Positions 1 to 9,200 of a stretch of DNA of 64,000 nt are shown here, in pieces. Source of the stretch: Paraburkholderia sp. DHOC27 (GTDB lineage Bacteria; Pseudomonadota; Gammaproteobacteria; Burkholderiales; Burkholderiaceae); the NCBI RefSeq assembly GCF_003429005.1, contig NZ_QVQV01000001.1:1534750-1598749 (forward strand), given 5' to 3'. The first letter of the stretch is position 1. The number at the start of each line of letters is the position of its first letter. Position numbers and translations under genes: made by a program. The notes beneath the pieces are model-generated. The model saw only the letters and a list, made by a program, of their open reading frames with translations, had not been told where the DNA came from and did not search any database.

Positions 1-1
1 C

Positions 2-121
2 AGCGGCCGCGCGATGGTCGATGCGATCAACGTGATCGAAGCGAACCTGCAGGAAACGTTTCCGCAGGTTCGCTGGGTGTTTTTCGAGCCCGACGTGCCG
101 CGCAGCGAGCGGGCTCGGTGA
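2..121 (+). CDS. C-terminal end of a probable cation diffusion facilitator (cation efflux) protein, partial
   Basis: The first 39 codons seen are open in one frame and end at TGA 119-121. The segment AMVDAINVIEANLQ followed by FPQVRWVFFEPDV resembles the tail of cytoplasmic-domain cation diffusion facilitators as I remember them from Burkholderia. The 5' part lies outside the window, so no membrane segment or metal site can be checked. The stop codon overlaps the first unit of a 12-bp tandem repeat. The family call is from recall of a short tail only and could be wrong. Confidence 0.45.
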   Translation, partial: SGRAMVDAINVIEANLQETFPQVRWVFFEPDVPRSERAR

Positions 122-165
122 TCAACTTAGTGGTCAACTTAGTGGTCAACTCAGTGATCAACTCA
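118..165. repeat. Four tandem copies of a 12-bp unit
   Basis: Units at 118-129, 130-141, 142-153 and 154-165 read GTGATCAACTTA, GTGGTCAACTTA, GTGGTCAACTCA and GTGATCAACTCA. They differ at only two positions. The first unit carries the stop codon of the upstream gene, so a change in copy number would not alter that protein. No further gene lies between here and 212. Confidence 0.9.
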
Positions 166-211
166 ACAAAGACCGCGTCTGCGCATTGACACACAACGCG
201 AGGTTAAGCGC

Positions 212-1192
212 TTACTTGAAGCCCGTCACCTCATGCGGCACATACAGTTCTTCGAGCTGTTTGATTTCCTCGTCGCTGAGCTTGAGTGAGAGCGCTGCAA
301 CCGCATCGTCCAGATGATGCGGCTTGCTGGCGCCGATGATCGGCGCGCTGATCGCGCTCTTTTGCAGCACCCATGCAAGCGCCACCTGGGCGCGCGGCAC
401 ACCGCGCGCCGTGGCAATCTCGCCCACGCGTTCGACGATGCGGCGATCCGTATCTTCGGTGTTCGCATACAGCGAGCGGCCGAATTCATCGGTTTCCGAA
501 CGGGCGCTACTGGTGTTCCAGTCACGCGTAAGACGGCCACGCGCCAGCGGGCTCCACGGAATCACGCCAATGCCTTCGCTTTCGCACAGCGGCAGCATTT
601 CGCGCTCTTCTTCGCGATAGAGCAGATTGACGTAGTTCTGCATCGTCACGAAGCGGGTCCAGCCGTGCTGTTCGGCCACGTGCAGGGCCTTCGAGAACTG
701 CCACGCGTACATGGACGATGCGCCGATGTAGCGCGCCTTACCGGCCTTCACGACATCGTGGAGCGCCTCCATCGTTTCTTCGATGGGCGTGGTGTAGTCC
801 CAGCGGTGAATCTGGTAAAGATCGACATAGTCTGTGCCCAGACGCTTCAGACTCGCGTCGATTTCCGCCATGATGACCTTGCGCGACAGGCCCATACCGT
901 TCGGCCCCGCATGCATGCGTCCATGCACCTTGGTGGCGAGCACGATCTCATCGCGCTTGGCGAGGTCCTTGAGCGCACGGCCTACGATCTCTTCGCTGGT
1001 GCCATCGGAGTAGACGTTGGCGGTATCGAAGAAGTTGATGCCGTGATCGAGCGCCTGCTTGATGAACGGGCGCGACTCGTTTTCACCGAGCGTCCACGGA
1101 TGATTACCGCGCTCGGGAATGCCATACGTCATGCAACCCAGACAAAGACGCGATACGTCGAGACCCGTACGACCCAGTTTTACATAGTCCAT
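212..1192 (-). CDS. Aldo/keto reductase
   Basis: A 326-residue NADPH-dependent oxidoreductase of the aldo/keto reductase superfamily, expected to be a cytosolic TIM barrel. It begins MDYVKLGRTGLDVSRLCLGC, typical of the YajO/Tas-like branch. The motif FFDTANVYSDGTSEE holds the catalytic Asp and Tyr, ATKVHG holds the Lys, and YQIHRWD supplies the usual His. The IGASKPHHLDDAV segment near the C-terminus matches the cofactor-phosphate binding loop. I chose the ATG at 1190-1192 over the one 24 bases upstream because AGGAGTGAGG precedes it at good spacing. It is divergent from the purine permease-like gene. The substrate cannot be read from sequence. Confidence 0.9.
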   Translation of the reverse strand: MDYVKLGRTGLDVSRLCLGCMTYGIPERGNHPWTLGENESRPFIKQALDHGINFFDTANVYSDGTSEEIVGRALKDLAKRDEIVLATKVHGRMHAGPNGMGLSRKVIMAEIDASLKRLGTDYVDLYQIHRWDYTTPIEETMEALHDVVKAGKARYIGASSMYAWQFSKALHVAEQHGWTRFVTMQNYVNLLYREEEREMLPLCESEGIGVIPWSPLARGRLTRDWNTSSARSETDEFGRSLYANTEDTDRRIVERVGEIATARGVPRAQVALAWVLQKSAISAPIIGASKPHHLDDAVAALSLKLSDEEIKQLEELYVPHEVTGFK

Positions 1193-1343
1193 TGCCTCAC
1201 TCCTGTAGAGATGCACAATTCTGAATTGCGATTATGGAAAGCGTAGCGCTACTATTCACACGAGAGCGCCTGCCACGTTCAGGATATTTCAAAATGGCGC
1301 GGATTTCACGCCGCGTGCTTATTTAAACAAAGGAAAACCAGCA
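1193..1343. promoter_or_regulatory. Divergent promoter region with two perfect palindromes
   Basis: This 151-bp gap separates the aldo/keto reductase (minus) from the purine permease-like gene (plus). It contains CAATTC-T-GAATTG at 1216-1228 and GTAGCGCTAC at 1243-1252, both perfect inverted repeats. Their place between two divergent starts suits operators, but no regulator is adjacent. An AAGGAAA ribosome site sits before the plus-strand ATG at 1344. Confidence 0.4.
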
Positions 1344-2429
1344 ATGCAGAAGCGTATTCTCGCGGCAAGTGTGGCGTTGAGCCTCGGCATGCTCGCCGGT
1401 GTTTCGTTATTGCCGGCGGCCCATGCTGAAGCCGGAAACGCCACACCAGGCAATGCACGACATGCAGCCGTGCCACGCACGCGTCACGTCAAGGTGATGA
1501 TCGTCTCGATGTTCGGACCAGAAGGGAAGGTGTGGCTCGATCACCTTGGCCCGTGGCAGGCCATTACGGTGGAGGGCCTCTCGCCGGATTATCCGCAGGT
1601 GCATTGCAACGCGCAGGATGTCTGCGTGATGACCACCGGCATGGGGCACGCCAATGCGGCGGCGTCGATGATGGCGTTGAGTTTCTCGCCGCGTTTCGAT
1701 TTGCGGCACACGTATTTCATGGTGGCGGGAATCGCCGGTATCGACCCGCAGCAAGGCACGCTCGGCACCGCTGCGTGGGCGAAGTATCTGGTGGACTTCG
1801 GCATTCAATGGGAAATCGACGCGCGCGAAATTCCGCCGGACTGGAACTCGGGCTACCTCGGCATCAATACGAAGAGCCCCACGGATAAACCGCCGCTCGA
1901 CTACCGTACGGAAGTGTTCCAGTTGAATCCGCAACTCGCCGACGCGGCCTTTGCGTTGTCGCGCAACGTCACGCTCGCCGATAACGCGCAGGCGCAGGCG
2001 GCCCGCGCCAAATTCGATTCCGCGCCCGCCAATCAGCCGCCCAAAGTGACCCAGTGCGACACGCTAGGCGGCGATACGTGGTGGTCGGGTACGAAACTCG
2101 GGGATCGGGCGCGCGAATGGACCAAAATCCTTACCGACGGCAAGGGCGTCTACTGCACGACGCAGCAGGAAGATAACGCGACTTATGAAGCGCTGAAGCG
2201 TGCGGCTAGTGCGAATCGGGTCGACTTGAGCCGCGTCGCGGTATTGCGTGCAGGCTCGGATTTCGACCGGCCGTATCAAGGCCAGACCAGTGTGGATAAT
2301 CTGCTGAATTACGCCGCGCAAGGCGGCTTCGATATCGCGCTCGACAATCTTTATCGAGCGGGAAATCCACTCGTCCAGCAGATCGTGACCCACTGGAGCG
2401 AGTGGCGTGAAGGTGTTCCGAAACCTTGA
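1344..2429 (+). CDS. Purine nucleoside permease family protein (NUP), periplasmic
   Basis: A 361-residue protein of the NUP family, named after the Candida albicans purine nucleoside permease. Bacterial members have an export signal and a nucleoside-phosphorylase-like fold. The first 28 residues form a clear signal peptide ending in PAAHA. The rest holds family landmarks: KVMIVSMFGPEGKVWLD, the VMTTGMGHANAAASMMAL block, MVAGIAGIDP and GSDFDRPYQGQTS. There are no multiple membrane segments, so the permease name should not be taken literally; a periplasmic nucleoside-binding or nucleoside-processing role is as likely. Length is normal and the gene stands alone. Confidence 0.85.
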   Translation: MQKRILAASVALSLGMLAGVSLLPAAHAEAGNATPGNARHAAVPRTRHVKVMIVSMFGPEGKVWLDHLGPWQAITVEGLSPDYPQVHCNAQDVCVMTTGMGHANAAASMMALSFSPRFDLRHTYFMVAGIAGIDPQQGTLGTAAWAKYLVDFGIQWEIDAREIPPDWNSGYLGINTKSPTDKPPLDYRTEVFQLNPQLADAAFALSRNVTLADNAQAQAARAKFDSAPANQPPKVTQCDTLGGDTWWSGTKLGDRAREWTKILTDGKGVYCTTQQEDNATYEALKRAASANRVDLSRVAVLRAGSDFDRPYQGQTSVDNLLNYAAQGGFDIALDNLYRAGNPLVQQIVTHWSEWREGVPKP

Positions 2430-2855
2430 ACAACGATCGGTACGACCCGATGCTTAAGGCTCCTTACTACATGGAAACCGTTTCGCGCTTAGTGACGGAA
2501 CGGGGTCCACACAGGGGTATCGCTATTCCAGTGATCCAGTTCGGATGGGGTCATGATGTGCTCCTGTCAATTTGCTTGCAGCACGTGGGGTGCTGCGACA
2601 GGGTCAAATGTAGACGTGGGCTGCGCGCGGATAAACCGGCGAATGGTGAAATGAATTGTCGCGAAAGCGGAACAATCGCTGTGCAGGGGCGCGTTTGCCT
2701 TGCTGGGCGGGGCTCAGCGCGGATCGGGCGGGCAGGTGCAAGGCCGGAGTCCGCGCTGAACTGACTTGAGTGAATCCACTAAACCGCGCTTCTCAAGCCG
2801 TTTTTAAGGGCGCTTTAAACCGTTTTGACCCGCGCCCTGATCGCGCGTTACCGCT
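2430..2855. other. Intergenic region with one hairpin and one candidate small ORF
   Basis: These 426 bases separate the NUP gene from the convergent LysR gene. A perfect 7-bp hairpin (GCAGCAC, GTGGG, GTGCTGC) lies at 2578-2596 without a T-tract. A 14-bp sequence, TTGAACAACGATCG at 2426-2439, recurs at 3901-3914 beyond the LysR gene. A minus-strand small frame with a good ribosome site is listed separately. I see no larger convincing gene. Confidence 0.6.
2489..2554 (-). CDS. Candidate 21-residue small protein, function unknown
   Basis: On the minus strand, GACAGGAGCACATC stands directly before an ATG at 2552-2554, giving an AGGAG ribosome site six bases from the start. The frame runs 21 codons to TAA at 2489-2491 and encodes MTPSELDHWNS followed by a tail rich in Thr, Pro and Trp. 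I do not recognise it. It is not a PqqA-like precursor, as it lacks the Glu-x3-Tyr pair. Chance occurrence of such a frame is quite possible. Confidence 0.25.
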   Translation of the reverse strand: MTPSELDHWNSDTPVWTPFRH

Positions 2856-3860
2856 TTAAGCCACCCACTCGTTCATCACCGGCGTATTGAGCGACGGCGC
2901 CGATTCACGCTCCTCGAAGGTGCGCTTCGAACACGGCGTGTCGAGCGTGCAGCGGCCGCTCAACAGCGGGCAACGCTCGAACAGCTCGGCAATCCAGTCC
3001 ACGAACACGCGCACTTTCGGCGACAGATGCCGGCTATGCGGATAGACCGCGGAAATCGGCATGGGCATCGGCTTCAACTCGGGCAGCACTTCCACCAGCT
3101 GGCCCGATTGCAGATGCGGCAGCACCATGAAAAGCGGCGGCTGGATCAGGCCAAAGCCCTCAAGGCCGCAGGTCACGTAGGCATCCGCGTCGTTGACCGA
3201 CACCACGCCCTTCATCTTGACCTCGACCTCCTTGCCGTCCACCTTGAACATCCAGTCCATGATGCGGCCCGTGCGGCTCGAAAAATAATTCACCGCCTTG
3301 TGGTTCTCGAGATCTTCGAGCGAATGCGGATTGCCGAAGCGCTGCAGATAACTGGGCGCCGCGCACGTGACGCCTTCGAAAATGCCGATACGGCGCGCCA
3401 CCAGCGACGAATCCTGCAATTCGCCCACCCGCACCACGCAGTCCACACCCTCCTGCAAGAGATCGACCGGCCGGTCGGACAAACCGAGTTGCAGGTCGAT
3501 ATCCGGGTAGCGCGTGTGGAATTCACACAGAGAAGGGATCACCAGCAGGCGACCAATCGAGCCCGGCATGTCGATGCGCAGCTTGCCGTGCGGCTTCTTG
3601 TTGCCGCTCTGGAAGCTCGCTTCGGTCTCTTCGACGTCCGCGAGAATGCGCACGCAACGCTCGTAATACGCCGCGCCATCCGGCGTGAGCGACAGACGGC
3701 GCGTCGTGCGATGCATGAGACGGGTGCCGAGAAACGACTCCAGATTCTGAATGATGGTGGTGACCGAAGCCCGCGGCAGATCGAGCGTTTCCGCGGCCCG
3801 CGTGAAGCTGTTGGTGTCGACGACACGTGTGAACACCTGCATGGCCTGTAGACGGTCCAT
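2856..3860 (-). CDS. bpeT: LysR-family regulator of the adjacent RND efflux operon (BpeT/CeoR type)
   Basis: A 334-residue LysR-type transcription factor. Residues 1-60 form the winged helix-turn-helix (MDRLQAMQVFTRVVDTNSFT, then RASVTTIIQNLESFLGTRL), followed by a linker helix and a periplasmic-binding-protein-like effector domain. GGAGG precedes the start at suitable spacing. It is transcribed divergently from a lipase-like gene and an RND pump. That is the arrangement of bpeT-llpE-bpeEF-oprC in B. pseudomallei and ceoR-llpE-ceoAB-opcM in the B. cepacia complex, where the LysR protein activates the pump. The symbol rests on this synteny plus remembered similarity. The C-terminal ~35 residues look non-conserved. 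Confidence 0.8.
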   Translation of the reverse strand: MDRLQAMQVFTRVVDTNSFTRAAETLDLPRASVTTIIQNLESFLGTRLMHRTTRRLSLTPDGAAYYERCVRILADVEETEASFQSGNKKPHGKLRIDMPGSIGRLLVIPSLCEFHTRYPDIDLQLGLSDRPVDLLQEGVDCVVRVGELQDSSLVARRIGIFEGVTCAAPSYLQRFGNPHSLEDLENHKAVNYFSSRTGRIMDWMFKVDGKEVEVKMKGVVSVNDADAYVTCGLEGFGLIQPPLFMVLPHLQSGQLVEVLPELKPMPMPISAVYPHSRHLSPKVRVFVDWIAELFERCPLLSGRCTLDTPCSKRTFEERESAPSLNTPVMNEWVA

Positions 3861-4059
3861 GACTAACCTCCATTAAGGGGCTGGCGGTCCGCGATATCCA
3901 TTGAACAACGATCGAATCGAAGCGCACGGCGCGTGGCGCCGGGCGTGCCCACTGACCAGGGGGACGGATTCGATTGTTTGGGCGGACCGAATTGTGTTGC
4001 CGGATTATAGGCATTTATTTAGGAATCTGCCGAACCCACAATTCGCACCATCGATTTCT
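3861..4059. promoter_or_regulatory. Divergent bpeT/llpE control region with a long-spaced inverted repeat
   Basis: This segment lies between the LysR gene and the efflux operon it probably controls. AACGATCGAATC at 3907-3918 pairs with GATTCGATTGTT at 3967-3978, with 11 of 12 bases complementary. The half-sites are centred about 60 bp apart, which could suit a LysR tetramer bound to a recognition and an activation site. The region also carries the 3' copy of a 14-bp repeat seen on the other side of the regulator gene. Promoter elements were not assigned. Confidence 0.4.
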
Positions 4060-4932
4060 ATGCGCATTGCGCCGTTCGACATGGATCCATTCAAACCGCC
4101 GTACTCCTTTGTGCCGCCTGGCGTTGCCCGGGTGGATGACGATCGTTCACTCGATATTACCGACGTGACGATCGAGGGGCACGCGCAGGAGATTGGTTTG
4201 CGTCTCTACCGTCAGGCAGGCAAAAGCGCGCTGCCGGTGCTGATGTATTTCCACGGCGGCGGCTACGTGCGCGGCTCCATTGACGAGGCCGACTTCGCCG
4301 CGCGTTATTTCGCCGAGCATCTGCCGGCGCTGGTGGTGTCGGTGGGTTACTCGCTCGCACCGAAGTTTCCGTTTCCCGCGGCGCCCGAAGACGCGCACCG
4401 CGCGGCGCTGTGGGTGCAGACGCGGGGCCGCGCATTCGGCGGCAACACGAAGCACATCGGGGTGGCGGGCCATGACGCGGGCGGTCAACTGGCGAACTGC
4501 CTCGCCTTTATTGCACGTGATCGCGGCGATGTCCGCATCAGTGCGCAGGCCCTGTTTGGACCGATGCTGGATCCGAGTTTGACGCGCCTTGGCGACGAGG
4601 CGCGCCTTGGGTCCGACATCACCGCGAAGGAATGCGCCGCGTGTTATCGCGCGTATCTGCCGAAAGCCTCGCAACGCATGCACCCGTACGCGGCGCCGCT
4701 CGAATCGATGCGCCTTGCCGGTTTGCCGGCCACGCTGATCGCCACCGCGCAGAACGACGTGCTGCACGTGGAGGCCGAGAAATATGCCAGCAATCTGATC
4801 GATGCCGGTGTGCTGACCCAGGTGGTGCGTTTTCCGAGCGTCTCGCACGCGGAACTCGCCGACCATCCGGCCGCGCTGCAGGAAGCCGTACGTTTTTTCC
4901 AGTGGCGTTTCGATGCGCGCGCCCACCGCTGA
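4060..4932 (+). CDS. llpE: Lipase-like alpha/beta hydrolase-fold protein of the efflux operon (LlpE), nucleophile Ser replaced
   Basis: A hormone-sensitive-lipase-like alpha/beta hydrolase of about 290 residues. The oxyanion-hole motif HGGG is at residues 65-68. The nucleophile elbow, normally Gly-Asp-Ser-Ala-Gly, reads GHDAGG at 137-142, putting Asp139 where Ser is expected. The acid (Asp233) and His263 of the triad are in place. The protein may be a non-catalytic relative or use Asp as nucleophile. It precedes the membrane-fusion gene by 46 bp, and llpE is known to be co-transcribed with ceoAB-opcM in B. cenocepacia. The start is uncertain: ATG 4060 and ATG 4081 both lack a clear ribosome site. 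Confidence 0.8.
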   Translation: MRIAPFDMDPFKPPYSFVPPGVARVDDDRSLDITDVTIEGHAQEIGLRLYRQAGKSALPVLMYFHGGGYVRGSIDEADFAARYFAEHLPALVVSVGYSLAPKFPFPAAPEDAHRAALWVQTRGRAFGGNTKHIGVAGHDAGGQLANCLAFIARDRGDVRISAQALFGPMLDPSLTRLGDEARLGSDITAKECAACYRAYLPKASQRMHPYAAPLESMRLAGLPATLIATAQNDVLHVEAEKYASNLIDAGVLTQVVRFPSVSHAELADHPAALQEAVRFFQWRFDARAHR

Positions 4933-4978
4933 ACCCCAATTAATTCAATCAATAACCAACACAGCCGGGAGTCACTTC

Positions 4979-6199
4979 ATGTCTATCTTGTCCGTATCGC
5001 GTCCTCGTGTGGCGCTAGCTGTTCTAAGCGTTGTCGTGATAGCCGGGCTCGGCACTTTCGGCGCGATCCGCGTCGACGCGAGCTCGCCTGCCCACGCCGC
5101 GCCGACCATCGTGCCGGAAGTCGATGTGGCTGCGGTGATCGACAAAACCATCACTGACTGGCAGACCTACTCGGGCCGTCTCGAAGCCGTCGAGAAGGTG
5201 CAGGTGCGTCCCCAGGTGTCCGGCACGATCGTCTCGGTGAACTTCAAGGACGGCGCGCTCGTGAAGAAAGGCGACACGCTGTTCGTGATCGATCCGCGTC
5301 CGTATCAGGCGGAAGTGGACCGCGCGGCCGCGCAACTGGCCGCTGCGCAGGCGCAGGCCGGTTATACGCAAAGCGACTGGGAGCGCGCGCAACGCCTGAT
5401 TGGCGATAACGCCATCGCCAAACGCGACTACGACGAAAAGCAGAACGCTGCGCGCAGCGCGAGCGCCAACGTCAAGGCCGCGCAGGCCGCGCTCGAAACC
5501 GCGCAGATCAATCTGGGCTACACGAAGGTGGTGGCGCCCGTGTCGGGCCGCATGTCGCGCGCGGAGATCACGGTGGGTAACGTGGTGTCGGCGGGGGCCG
5601 GTGCGCCGCCGCTGACCACGCTTGTGTCCGTGTCGCCGATCTACGCATCGTTCGACGCCGATGAACAAACCTACCTGCAGTACATCGGCCGCGAGAAGGA
5701 CGGCAACAAGGTGCCGGTGCAACTCGGTCTCGCGGATGAGACGGGTTATTCGCGCACAGGTGTGATCGATTCGGTGGACAACCAGCTGGATACCTCGTCC
5801 GGCACGATCCGCGTGCGGGCCCGCTTCGACAACGCAGACGGCACGCTGATTCCAGGCCTCTACGCCCGTATCAAGGTGAGCGGCAGTGCCCCGCACGCAG
5901 CGCTGCTGATCGACGACGCAGCGGTTGGCACGGATCAGGACAAGAAGTTCGTGTTCGTGGTCGACAAGAGCGATCAGGTCACGTATCGCGAAGTGCAGCT
6001 CGGCGCGATGCAGGGCAATCTGCGCGTGGTCAAGTCGGGTCTGCAAAGCGGCGAACGCATCGTCGTCAACGGTACGCAACGTGTGCGTCCGGGCGAAACC
6101 GTGCGCGCCCACGCCGTGCCGATGGATGGCAATGCCGATCCGGACAGCGCTTCGGTTGCAGAGACGCAAGGACACGCCAAGTCGCAAAAGAGCTCGTGA
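4979..6199 (+). CDS. bpeE: RND efflux periplasmic adaptor (membrane fusion protein), BpeE/CeoA type
   Basis: A 406-residue HlyD-family adaptor that bridges the inner-membrane pump and the outer-membrane channel. An N-terminal hydrophobic export anchor (about residues 10-40) is followed by a lipoyl half-motif (VQVRPQVSGTIVSVNFKDGA). A coiled-coil hairpin rich in Ala and Gln comes next (about 100-170), then the second lipoyl half (VVAPVSGRMSRAEITVGNVV) and beta-barrel domains. The start at 4979 is preceded by GGGAG; the frame is open further upstream but without support. It belongs to the MexE/CeoA/BpeE branch, whose pumps export chloramphenicol, trimethoprim and fluoroquinolones; substrates here are inferred. 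Confidence 0.88.
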   Translation: MSILSVSRPRVALAVLSVVVIAGLGTFGAIRVDASSPAHAAPTIVPEVDVAAVIDKTITDWQTYSGRLEAVEKVQVRPQVSGTIVSVNFKDGALVKKGDTLFVIDPRPYQAEVDRAAAQLAAAQAQAGYTQSDWERAQRLIGDNAIAKRDYDEKQNAARSASANVKAAQAALETAQINLGYTKVVAPVSGRMSRAEITVGNVVSAGAGAPPLTTLVSVSPIYASFDADEQTYLQYIGREKDGNKVPVQLGLADETGYSRTGVIDSVDNQLDTSSGTIRVRARFDNADGTLIPGLYARIKVSGSAPHAALLIDDAAVGTDQDKKFVFVVDKSDQVTYREVQLGAMQGNLRVVKSGLQSGERIVVNGTQRVRPGETVRAHAVPMDGNADPDSASVAETQGHAKSQKSS

Positions 6200-6264
6200 G
6201 CGTAGGCGTTTTATCGCTTCTTGCTTTGCGCTGTACTGTGGTGCTACACATTTAAGAGCCTCTC

Positions 6265-9200
6265 ATGAACATATCCAGATTCTTCATCGACCGGCCGATC
6301 TTCGCGGGCGTGCTATCGGTCCTGATCCTGCTCGCGGGCGTCATTTCGCTCTTCAAGCTGCCGATCTCCGAGTACCCCGAAGTGGTGCCGCCGTCGGTGG
6401 TGGTGCACGCGCAGTATCCGGGCGCCAATCCGAAGGTCATCGCCGAAGCCGTGGCTTCGCCGCTCGAAGAGCAGATCAACGGCGTGGAAAACATGCTGTA
6501 TATGCAGTCGCAGGCAAATAGCGACGGCAATCTGACGCTCACGGTCACCTTCAAGCTCGGCACCAATCCGGATCTCGCCACACAGCTGGTGCAGAACCGC
6601 GTGAACCAGGCGCTGCCGCGTTTGCCGGAAGACGTGCAACGGCTCGGCGTGACGACCATCAAGAGTTCGCCGACGCTGACGATGGTGGTGCACCTGATCT
6701 CGCCGAACAACCAGTACGACATGACGTATCTGCGCAACTACGCAGTGCTCAACGTCAAGGACCGGCTGGAACGGATTCAGGGCGTGGGTGAAGTGCAGTT
6801 GTGGGGTTCGGGTGACTACGCGATGCGCGTGTGGCTCGATCCGCAAAAAGTCGCGCAGCGCGGCCTGACCGCTACGGATGTCGTCAACGCGATTCGCGAG
6901 CAGAACATTCAGGTGGCCGCGGGTCAGATTGGTTCGTCGCCCTCGGTGCCGGGTACGCAGTTGCAGTTGTCGGTGAATGCGCGCGGTCGTCTGCAAACCA
7001 CCGGCGAGTTCGGCGATATCGTCGTCAAGACGGCACCGGATGGTGGTGTGACGTATCTGCGTGACATCGCACGCGTCGAACTGGCTGCGTCGGAATATGG
7101 CCTGCGTTCGCTGCTCGACAACAAGTCGGCGGTGGCGCTCGCCATCAACCAGGCGCCAGGCGCGAACTCGCTCGCCATTTCCGATCAGGTGCGCGAGGAG
7201 ATGAAGGAACTGAAAGAGGACATGCCAGCTGGCGTGGACTACAAGATCGTCTATGACCCGACCCAGTTCGTGCGTTCGAGTATCGAAGCGGTGATTCACA
7301 CGCTGCTCGAAGCCATCGCGCTGGTCGTGATCGTGGTGATCGTGTTCCTGCAAACGTGGCGTGCGTCGATCATTCCGTTGATCGCCGTACCGGTGTCGAT
7401 TGTCGGCACGTTCTCCCTGTTGCTGGCGTTTGGCTTCTCTATCAATGCGCTGTCGCTGTTCGGCATGGTGCTGGCCATCGGGATCGTGGTGGACGATGCG
7501 ATCGTGGTGGTGGAGAACGTGGAGCGCAACATCGAAAGCGGCTTGAGTGCGCGTGATGCGACGTATAAGGCCATGCAGGAAGTGAGCGGGCCGATTATCG
7601 CCATTGCGCTCACGCTGGTGGCCGTGTTCGTGCCGCTCGCTTTCATGACGGGCCTCACGGGTCAGTTCTACAAGCAGTTTGCGATGACCATCGCGATCTC
7701 GACGGTGATCTCGGCATTCAACTCGCTCACGTTGTCGCCGGCGCTTTCGGCCATGCTGCTGCGCAGTCACGGCGAGAAGCCGGACTTCCTCACGCGTGTG
7801 ATGAACCGTCTGCTGGGCCGCTTTTTCACGGGCTTCAACAAGGTGTTTCAGCGCGGTTCGAACGGTTATGGTCGTGGCGTCAAGGGCGTGCTGCGCCGTA
7901 AGGGCGGCATGCTGGCTATCTACGCCATTCTGCTCGGCGCCACCGTCATGATTACGCACGTGGTGCCGGGCGGCTTCGTGCCGGCGCAGGACAAGGAGTA
8001 TCTGATCGCGTTTGCGCAGTTGCCTAACGGGGCCTCGCTCGACCGCACGGAAAACGTGATTCGCGACATGAGCGCGATTGCGCTGAAGCAGCCGGGCGTG
8101 GAAAGCGCGGTGGCGTTCCCGGGTCTCTCGGTGAACGGCTTCACCAATAGTTCGAGCGCGGGCATCGTGTTCGTCACGCTCAAGCCATTCAAGGAGCGTG
8201 GTGACAAGGCACTCTCGGCCGGCGCGATTGCCGGCGCGCTGAACCAGCAGTACAGCGCGATCAAGGATTCGTTCGTGGCCGTGTTCCCACCGCCGCCAGT
8301 ATTGGGCCTGGGCACACTCGGCGGCTTCAAGATGCAGCTGGAGGATCACGGTGCGCTGGGTTACGCCGAGCTGAACAAGGCTACGGAGGCGTTCATCAAG
8401 AAGGCCGCTACCACGCCTGAACTGGGACCGACGTTCTCCAGCTATCAGATCAACGTGCCGCAACTGAACGTGGATCTGGACCGTGTGAAGGCGAAGCAGC
8501 TCGGCGTGCCGGTGACGGATGTATTCGACACCATGCAGATCTATCTGGGCTCGCTGTACGTGAACGACTTCAACCGCTTTGGCCGGGTCTATCAGGTGCG
8601 GGTGCAGGCCGATGCGCCGTTCCGTCAACACGCGGACGACATCCTGCAACTGAAGACGCGTAACACGGCGGGTGACATGGTGCCGTTGTCGTCACTCGTG
8701 ACGGTGACGCCGACCTATGGTCCGGAAATGGTGGTGCGCTACAACGGCTACACGGCTGCGGACATCAACGGTGGCCCGGCTCCGGGTTATTCGTCGGGTC
8801 AGGCACAGGCCGCAGCGGAACGTGTCGCGGCGGAAACCTTGCCGCGTGGTGTGAAGCTCGAATGGACCGACCTCACGTATCAACAGATCATTGCCGGCAA
8901 TGCGGGCATGTGGGTGTTCCCGATCAGCGTGCTGCTGGTGTTCCTCGTGCTGGCGGCGCTGTATGAAAGCCTGACCTTGCCGCTCGCGGTGATCCTGATC
9001 GTGCCGATGAGTCTGCTGTCGGCCCTCACGGGTGTGTGGCTCACGCACGGCGACAACAACATCTTCACGCAGATCGGCTTGATGGTGCTGGTGGGGCTGG
9101 CGTCGAAGAACGCGATCCTGATCGTCGAGTTCGCCCGCGAACTCGAACACGACGGACACTCGCCGCTGTCGGCCGCCATCGAGGCGAGCCGCATGCGTCT

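Noticed and set aside
2426..2764. 112-codon plus-strand frame after the NUP gene
   Set aside because: It overlaps the NUP stop, has no ribosome site and its composition is unlike neighbouring proteins. The opposing small frame at 2489-2554 has better start evidence.
3901..4059. N-terminal extension of the lipase-like protein from TTG 3901
   Set aside because: It would put coding sequence over the likely operators, has no ribosome site, and lies outside the hydrolase fold.
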